Assembly: GCF_024323335.1 (NCBI RefSeq)
Contig: NC_066583.1
Span: forward strand, 373,199,175-373,263,174
Direction: 5' to 3'
Source: Lathyrus oleraceus
Lineage: Eukaryota > Streptophyta > Magnoliopsida > Fabales > Fabaceae
DNA length: 64,000 nucleotides
Below are positions 57,021 through 64,000 of this stretch, in pieces. The notes below the pieces were generated by a model. The model did no database searches. It was not told where the DNA came from and saw only the letters and a program-made list of their open reading frames with translations. Every line of letters starts with the position of its first letter. The stretch's first letter is position 1. A program made the translations under genes and the position numbers.

Positions 57021-59739
57021 TGTAAGACCTCAATTTTGACCCTAGATCCCTCATGATATATCATCATATGCATTGGCACTGGGATCACAACTTTGCACCC
57101 CCTTACCCCTCATTCATTGGGTTTACATTGGGAGAGATCACCAAGCATCATGTGATTGTATCATACTTTGTATTTAATCATCTTTACTAACCAAAATACC
57201 AAAAATATGTCTTTGTATGCACTAACTCTTTTGTAGGAAGGGCATGTGCTCACCTTTGATTTATCAAGCTCATACCTAGGGTTTACGACCCTCAATGCAA
57301 GGATATCAATCAAGAATTGGTCTACTATAGCTCTAGACATCATATATGAATCCCCATGATCTTCACATGTTACTTTGATCAAGAATTCATCAAGAGTTTG
57401 GAATTGGTTTGCCTTGGAAACCCTAGTTCATTTGGGTATCTTGTGTAACTTCTTCACCAAGCTTATTTAACAATTGATCAAATTTTTCAAGGGATACTTC
57501 AAATTTCATTATCTTATGCATATGTGATCTCCCTTAGATCCCAAAGTCAAGATAATTGCAAGCTAGCAAGTTGGTTGATGGTGGTTGACCTGAGGAATTC
57601 ATCTAATCCAAACTGGGGTTCTCTAGACCCTATCTCCCATACTTTGTGTCATATGAAAATTATTCCAAGAGAAAAGTTATTCTAAATGACATTACAAACA
57701 ACTTTCATTTTTAAGTCTAGAGCTATTCTTTCTTGGAAAGATTTCCAAGTTGCACAATCAACTTCCCAAGGCCATAACTTGCTCAATTTTTATGATATGA
57801 AAGATTTCCAAGTTGCACAATCAAATTAAAGATGTCTAATTAAACTTTTATGTTTGGAGGAAGAGCTAATTAAACTTTTATGGGCATGTGATATGAGGAT
57901 ACATTATAGGTCATTTTGGACCAATACCATTGAACAAGTGATTTTCCTCAACTTCAAAAATGAATAACTCCTTCATATTAAATCCAAATGAGGTCAAACT
58001 TATGACCATTTTGAAGGAGTTTGATAGAGATAAAACTTTTATGAAGGAACTTTTCTTATTTGATGCTCATATAAAAAGTTAGCCAAGGTGGAATAAGTGA
58101 ACATATGGCTTGACACTTAGAATTTTTTTGACATGTTTGATTTTCCCAACTTCCACCTCAAAATTCATCATGATCCAAGCTTCAAATGAAAAAGTGTCCA
58201 ACATGAAAGTTGTTCCTCTTGATCTAACCTTTCCAAAAAAGTCTAATTTCATTAATTTTGGACAAGATTTGAATGGGTTGCGCATGGCTTGAACATTGCA
58301 TCATCATTTGGCATGATTGAACTCGAACATTCCATACACCATTGCCTTGCACTCCAACATGATCTCAATATTGCTTGTACTTAATTATGGATCAGAAGAA
58401 GTGATTTCATGGGTCTGTACACGCCCATGCACTCATGCATTATACATTTCTATTTTTGGATTCCATTTCAAGTGTGCAAATATCAAACCATTTGGCTATA
58501 AATAGAGCCATTTATGCTCAGAATTATGGACCCTGCACGCCAGCTTTGCTTCCAAACCTTCAAACCCTTTCACTTCAAAGGATAATCTTGATAATTTCCA
58601 TTGGAAATTGAGGTTGAATGTCACTGTTTTGAGATTCAAATCTCCAAGGATCCTGAACCTTTTGATCATTCAATTCTACTCCTCCAAGTGTTCTGAGCAA
58701 GATCAAGCACAAGCAAGAGCAAGATCAATCGAATTCAGACTTGCATTGAAGGTATTTTCCAGAAAATTTCATCTCTTTGATTCTCACTCAATTCTTCATA
58801 ATTCTCTTGGATTTTTGGTTGTCTGAAGTCCTACTAATGTAGGCAACAAGATTGAGTTGCTTTGAGGTCAAACCGAAGCAACTCATATCGTGCACCTCAA
58901 ATTTCAACTCCTTGTATCTCTCAATATACTTAGAGTTAGGATAAACTGAGGCCGGATTCGAGCTCAGTGGCATTTTTACTTTAAATTCATATCCTTGTTT
59001 TTAATTTTGGTGATGGTTGTGACTGAACCAGTCCGGTGAGGCTCACCGGAGAAGGAGACCGGAGCTTTGGCTTCGGTTGTAAGTTGACAGTCATTAAAGC
59101 CACATGATCCATTTGAAATGATCTAATATTGCGCGTTGGTTTGGATTACCACTTGTGTTACGCATTGACTCGTGACTATGGTGGAAAGCGCGCTAGCAGT
59201 CACTTGATTTGCCACCTTAATTAATGAGGGAGATCAAATGGTCCACGCTTTTCTATTCTCTGATTTTTCCTTTTATTTGATTTATTTTCATTAATTCATA
59301 TTAATTTTAATATTGGTCCAAAAAATATGAAAGTATCACCATATTTTTTTGAATAAATTCCTATTTAATTTTCTGAATTAAAATTATTTTTTGGATCATT
59401 ATTAATATTTTTCACGACTTAATTAATTTTGTGAATATTTTTAATTATTTAAAAATACTTTTAAGTTTCCAAAAATTATGAAATTTTTTCTCCAAGGTCC
59501 TTTGACCTTGTTTGACCTATGATAAATCTCATGGTCATTTCTTTGATGTTTTGATGAAGTTTTAGGAATTTGACAAACCGTAATTTAATTTAATGCATTA
59601 TTTAATTGATTTTAATTGTTTAATTGCAAAATAAATTATGTTGAGCATTTGATATTGACTTGTTGAGTTTGACTTGTGTTGTTGGGCCTTGGTCAATGTT
59701 GATTTGACTTTGTTGAGTTAAAATCATTGGATTTAGGGG

Positions 59740-59742
<3 letters not shown>
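57021..59742 (+). repeat. Ogre-old 3' LTR, 5' portion
   Basis: Begins TGTAAGACCTCAATTTTGAC and matches 6225-6633 plus 17838-20157. It carries the TATA box TATAAATAG at 58497-58505. By eye, divergence from the 5' LTR is several percent (perhaps 6-8%). It stops at LTR position about 2727, where the sequence turns into a GA microsatellite instead of continuing. Confidence 0.85.
58497..58505 (+). promoter_or_regulatory. TATA box of the Ogre-old 3' LTR
   Basis: TATAAATAG, same position and context as in the 5' LTR; it could drive transcription outward into 3' flanking DNA. Confidence 0.6.
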
Positions 59743-59773
<31 letters not shown>

Positions 59774-59869
59774 AAAGGACACTAAGGAAAGGCTATTAGA
59801 TGATTTAATCGACATTGGAAGAAAAATTAATAATTGCAAGGCCCAACAACACTCTCTCTCTCTCTCTCT

Positions 59870-59939
<70 letters not shown>

Positions 59940-59994
59940 AGAGAGAGAGCAATATGAAAAGGACACTAAGGAAAGGCTATTAGATGATTTAATC
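59743..59994 (+). repeat. Palindromic GA/CT/TA microsatellite junction
   Basis: The order is (GA)n 59743-59770, a 41 bp unit (59770-59810), a short spacer, an inverted copy of an upstream LTR word (CAAGGCCCAACAACAC 59837-59852, reverse complement of 59676-59691), (CT)n to about 59871, (TA)n about 59872-59937, (GA)n to 59949, then the same 41 bp unit again (59954-59994). The CT-TA-GA run is a near-perfect palindrome of about 90 bp. The open frame across it (Tyr-Ile repeats) is spurious. Confidence 0.85.
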
Positions 59995-62900
59995 TTGAGT
60001 AACTTCTCCAACAAGCTATCTCACCAATTGATCAAATTTCTCAAGGGACACTTCAAAATTCATCATATTATGCATATATGATCTACCATGAGCCAAGAAA
60101 GTCAAGAGAATTGGAAGTTAGCAAGTTGGTTGATGATGGTTGGCCAGATGGATTCATCTGATCAAAACTGAGTCTCCCTAGACCCTATCTCCTACAATTT
60201 TCACCATATGAAAATGATTCAAAGATAAAACTTACTCTAAATGACATTCCAAACAACTTTCATGTTTAGACCTAGAGTTAGTTTTGCTTGGAAAATCATT
60301 TTCTATGTTGAAACATTATAGGTCATTTTGTCTAAACCCTAATTTGAAAGTCAACTTCCCAAGGCCATAACTTACTCAATTTTTATGAGATGAAAGATTT
60401 ATAAGTCTCACAATCAAATTCAATGTGTCTACTTCAACTTTGATGTTTGGAGTGGGAGCTAATTAAACTGTTTTTAGCATATGATATGAGGTTACATTTT
60501 AGGTCACTTTTGACGTATACCATTGAACAAGTGATTTTTCCAAACTTCAAAAATGCATAACTCTATCATATCAAATCTAAATCACATGAAATTGGTTACC
60601 ATTTTGAAGGTATTTGAAAGAGCTACAACGTTTATGAAAACACTTTTCTCATTTGAATCTCATATAAAAAGTTAATCAAGGTGGAACATTGAGACATATG
60701 GCTTGACACTTAGAAAAAATTTGATATGTCAAAAATTTCCAAACTTCCACCTCAAATTTCTCCAAGTTCCAAGCTCTAAATGAAAAAGTTTTGAACATAA
60801 AAGTTCTTCCTCTTGATCTCACCTTTCCAAAGAGCTCAAATTCATTAATTTTGGACAAGTAATGCATAGGCTGCGCATGGCGTAAACAGGGTGACATCAC
60901 TTGACAAGGATCAAACTTCAAACATCAATGCACACTTGCCTTGCAATCCAAGCCCAATTTAGACCATCCAACATTCATTTTTGGACCTCAAGCAATGATT
61001 TCATGGGCCTGTGCGCGCCCATGCACCCTTGCATCACCATTTGCCAAAATTGGAAAGTGATTTGAAGTGTGCAATTATCAACTGTTTCAGCCATAAATAG
61101 AGCTTCAATTTCTCAAAAATGGACACACATTCGCGCAAGCTTTGATCCCCCATCTCAAACCCTCACTTTGCAAAGGATAAGCCTGAGAAATTCTCTTGAA
61201 TTTGAGGTTGAATTTCCACTATTTTGAAATGCAAATCTCCAGGAATCCACAACCTCTTAACCATTTAATCCCTCTCTTGCAAGCAAGTGGAGTGAGATCA
61301 AGCACAAGCAAGATCAAGATCAGTTGAATCCAGACCTCCATTGAAGGTATTTTCCAGAAATTTTGAACTCTTCGATTCTCTTAAATTCTTGCTCAATTCT
61401 ATTGATTCTTTGGTTGTCTGAAGTCCTACCAATGTAGGCAAGAAGATTGAGTTGCTTTGAGGCCAAATCAAAGCAACTCAATTCATGTACCTCAAATTTC
61501 AACTCCATGTATCTCTCAATATACTTGGAGTTAGAGTGAATTGAGGCCAGATTCGTGCTGAATGCCATTTTTACTTTAAAATCATGTCCTTATTTTTCAT
61601 TTTGATGATGGTTGATGGTGGAACAGTCCGGTGAGATCCACCGGAGAAGATGACCGGAGCTCTGGCCCCGGCGATGCGTTGGCAAGTCTCTGAACCACAT
61701 GATCCATTCATTTTGTTTCAATCTTAGGCGTTGGTTTTAATTACCACATGCGCAACACAATTGACTAATGACCACATGGAACGCGCGCTAGGGACCATCT
61801 GATCTGCCACCTCAATTAATGAGGGAGATCAGATGGTCCATGTATTTTTTATTTTCTGAATTTTCATTTTAAATGCATTAGTTTCAATAATCCATATTAA
61901 ATTCAATATTGATCCAAAAAATTAGGACTTTCACCAAAAAAAATCAAATATTTTTCTCTTTCATATTCTGAATTAAAATTACTTTTTGGATCATTATTAA
62001 TATTTTTCATGAATTAATTAATTTTTCATTTGTTTTTAATTGTTTAAAAATATTTTTAAATGTCCAAAAATTATGAAATTTTTTCTCCAAGGTCCTTTGA
62101 CCTTGTTTGACCTATGATAAATCTAATGGCCATTTCTTTGGTGTTTTGATGATATTTTAGGAATTGGACAAACCATATTTAATTTAAATGCACTATTTTA
62201 GTATTTTTAAATTGAATAAATGCCAAATAAATTTGTTGACCAATTGTGATGACTTGTTTGTGTTTGACTCTTGTTGTTGGGCCTTGGTCAAGGTTGATTT
62301 GACTTTGTCAAGTTAATATCATTGGATTTAGGGGATTGATGGAATGTACATTCCATCTCCCAAAATGAATGGATGATATTAATTTGGTAAAAGTCATCCT
62401 TTAACCAATTTGTGTTTTGATCCATTACCCTCCCACTTCATCTTATTCCCTTTCTTCATTCATTCAATCCATTTGGCCTATGACATCTCAAAGTCCTAAT
62501 GCTAGTTGATTGAAAAATTGACATGAGTATGGATGAGATTAGGCAATACCTTTTGCATATTCTTTTTGTGTGTAGTATGTTTTATGAGCATAGTCCATTA
62601 TACTATGTCTCTAACATGCATTAACACCAAAATTCTAATGTCCGACCTCAAATAGTTGTGACTTCTACATAAGTCCAATTATGATTGCTTAACATAGCGC
62701 TAAATTTGTGACATAAAAGGCATAAGCATTCTAGTTAATGAGATTGTAAGTCTCCCCTCTTTCATGGTATTGTATGAAAACATGGCCTTCTTTCCTTCCT
62801 TTGGAAGATGTTTTGGCTCAAGGATTCATGCTTGTGATAAGTGGGTTGAGTGTTCTCCAAAGAATGTCTTGAAATGAAAAGCAAAAGCAAAACAACACTA

Positions 62901-64000
62901 ACTTCTAACCAATTAACTACTAACTTTTAATTTCAAGCTTTTACTTCAATGCAATTTACTTTTAGCATTCTATTTCATTTGTCATTGTTCATATCATTCT
63001 AATTGTTTATGTTAATGCAATTTTTACTTTGTCCATTTGGACCATATTGTGTGATATATTTTGTTTGTGTACTTTGCTTGTTTGTGTGGTCTTTGACCAT
63101 TAACGTACATAATAATAACAAAAACCCTAAAAAACTTTTGAGTGGACTGTTGGCTTGATCTTGGACAAATGGATTTAGAATCTAGGCAACCTTCCTATGC
63201 TAAAGGACTTGGCCAATGCCAACTTGTTGAAGAACCAAGTGCTTGCAATTTGAACTTCATCTGATACATCTTTAAAGACCTCTCTAAGTTCATCTGCAAC
63301 ATGATCATTGTGAAGCTGCTATTTTGAACCTGTGACTTGTGGAATTCCTCTGTTACATGGGCTATTTTTGAATAAGATCATGGAATGGATAAGCTTGGAT
63401 AAGGCCATCTTTATTTGATGCCTTGCTCTTCAAGATAATATAATTGTGCATTTATGTGTTGCTTGATTCTAAAAAGTCCAAGGGAATTCTGGGTTTCTAT
63501 TGACATTCTTGTCTATTGGATTGCTACCCATTTGGTCAGATCTTTTCAACTCTAAACTTTTAATTTTTGTACATAAGATAGTCTCTTCATCTTCTCCCTT
63601 TCTTTAATTTCAAAATCTCTCCCTCCATTTTTCAAAATCTTCTTTGTGTAAACTACTTTTGTTCTAAACTTTGACCATTTTTTTTGCAAAAAAAGATGGA
63701 AACGTTGGCCTTATGCCATTGCATTTTTAAACTTCTTTTCTTAAATCAAACTTGTAAATAAACTTAACTATACTTAACTTAAACTTTCAAAAAGCCAAAA
63801 AGAACTAACTCATTCAAACCATTTTTAGGCCCTTGTGCCTTTCAAACTTAATTTTTGTTAAAAGCAATGCATTTATTTTGAAATATGTATCACTAACTAC
63901 GAGATTTTGATCCCTCATTTTTATGTTAGTACGTAGGCACAAGACCGAAGGTCTTGTCAAACACAAAAATATAATTAATGAATTATTTTCTCATCCCCCC
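59995..64000 (+). repeat. Second, partial Ogre LTR of the same family, runs off the window
   Basis: Starts at a position equivalent to about 430 bp into the LTR (TTGAGTAACTTCTCCAACAA, compare 17861) and continues collinearly to the equivalent of about 21810. By eye it is about 85% identical to the Ogre-old 5' LTR, less than the 57021-59742 copy is. It is therefore likely to come from a different element rather than being the rest of the Ogre-old 3' LTR. Its TATA-like ATAAATAG is at 61093-61100. No gene. Confidence 0.8.

Larger units (their letters stand above)
6225..59742 (+). mobile_element. Ogre-old: degenerate Ty3/gypsy Tat-lineage (Ogre) retrotransposon, split by three insertions
   Basis: The segments in order are: 5' LTR 6225-6633 plus 17838-22111, PBS 22121-22138, ORF1 22990-23222 plus 29243-30421, gag-pro 30678-33078, intron 33079-33334, pol 33335-33999 plus 51336-54136, 3' UTR 54137-57020, and 3' LTR 57021-59742 (incomplete). 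Removing the insertions leaves a 5' LTR of about 4.7 kb and about 11.5 kb of internal sequence. That gives a complete length near 21 kb, in line with the giant Ogre elements known in Fabeae. Coding parts carry many stops and several frameshifts, so the element is dead. The 5' flank is ACAAT (6220-6224); the matching TSD copy is not seen because the 3' LTR is broken. Confidence 0.88.

Noticed and set aside
59815..60081. Open frame with a long Tyr-Ile repeat
   Set aside because: Translation of a TA/CT microsatellite; not a gene.
59995..64000. Treating this as the remainder of the Ogre-old 3' LTR
   Set aside because: It restarts near LTR position 430 rather than continuing from 2727, and it is more diverged from the 5' LTR than 57021-59742 is.

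Overview
This is nuclear DNA from a plant with a large, repeat-rich genome. The element families present (very long intron-containing Ogre elements of the Ty3/gypsy Tat lineage, and an 11 kb SIRE/Maximus-type Ty1/copia element) point to a legume, most likely tribe Fabeae (pea, vetch, lentil, grass pea). That is an inference from family content. I see no ordinary host gene, tRNA, rRNA or CRISPR array. The whole window is a stack of LTR retrotransposons nested in one another.

Layout, left to right. (1) 1-3474: minus-strand Ty1/copia element with a short 213 bp LTR, running off the left edge. (2) 3475-6224: an old Ogre-type LTR remnant cut at both ends. (3) 6225-59742: an old, decayed plus-strand Ogre element ('Ogre-old'). 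Its 5' LTR is split by a young, nearly intact SIRE-like element (6634-17837, 5 bp TSD CCTAG, two 1813 bp LTRs). Its ORF1 is split by a 6015 bp solo LTR (23223-29237). Its reverse transcriptase is split, between the SGYNQIKM motif and the next helix, by a second Ogre in the opposite orientation ('Ogre-young', 34000-51335, TSD GATGG, two ~3.15 kb LTRs). The rest of its pol follows at 51336-54136, then a repeat-rich 3' UTR and the 3' LTR from 57021. (4) 59743-59994: a GA/CT/TA microsatellite with a large palindrome. (5) 59995-64000: a second, more diverged partial LTR of the same family, running off the right edge.

How the parts work. Both Ogres show the Tat-type order ORF1 - GAG-PRO - intron - RT/RNaseH/second RNaseH/integrase. 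In both, protease and RT are out of register unless a short GT-AG intron is removed (256 bp in Ogre-old, 228 bp in Ogre-young). The SIRE-like element has gag and pol that look complete apart from their frame relation, plus a third (envelope-position) ORF broken by one in-frame stop. That third ORF has a TATA box, a CT-rich leader and a good ATG context of its own. Upstream of it lies a cluster of GTCGAC motifs that also occurs upstream of the LTR TATA box.

Relative ages from reading the LTR pairs by eye: the SIRE-like element is youngest (about 7 differences in 1813 bp), Ogre-young is next (roughly 1%), and Ogre-old is much older (several percent, many stops). The most interesting non-routine items are the SIRE ORF3 promoter-like region, an apparent captured fragment of a nucleotide-sugar transporter gene inside the solo LTR (24042-24344), the palindromic LTR-LTR junction, unrelated tandem-repeat arrays in the 3' UTRs of the two Ogres, and splice-acceptor-like sequences just upstream of each Ogre ORF.
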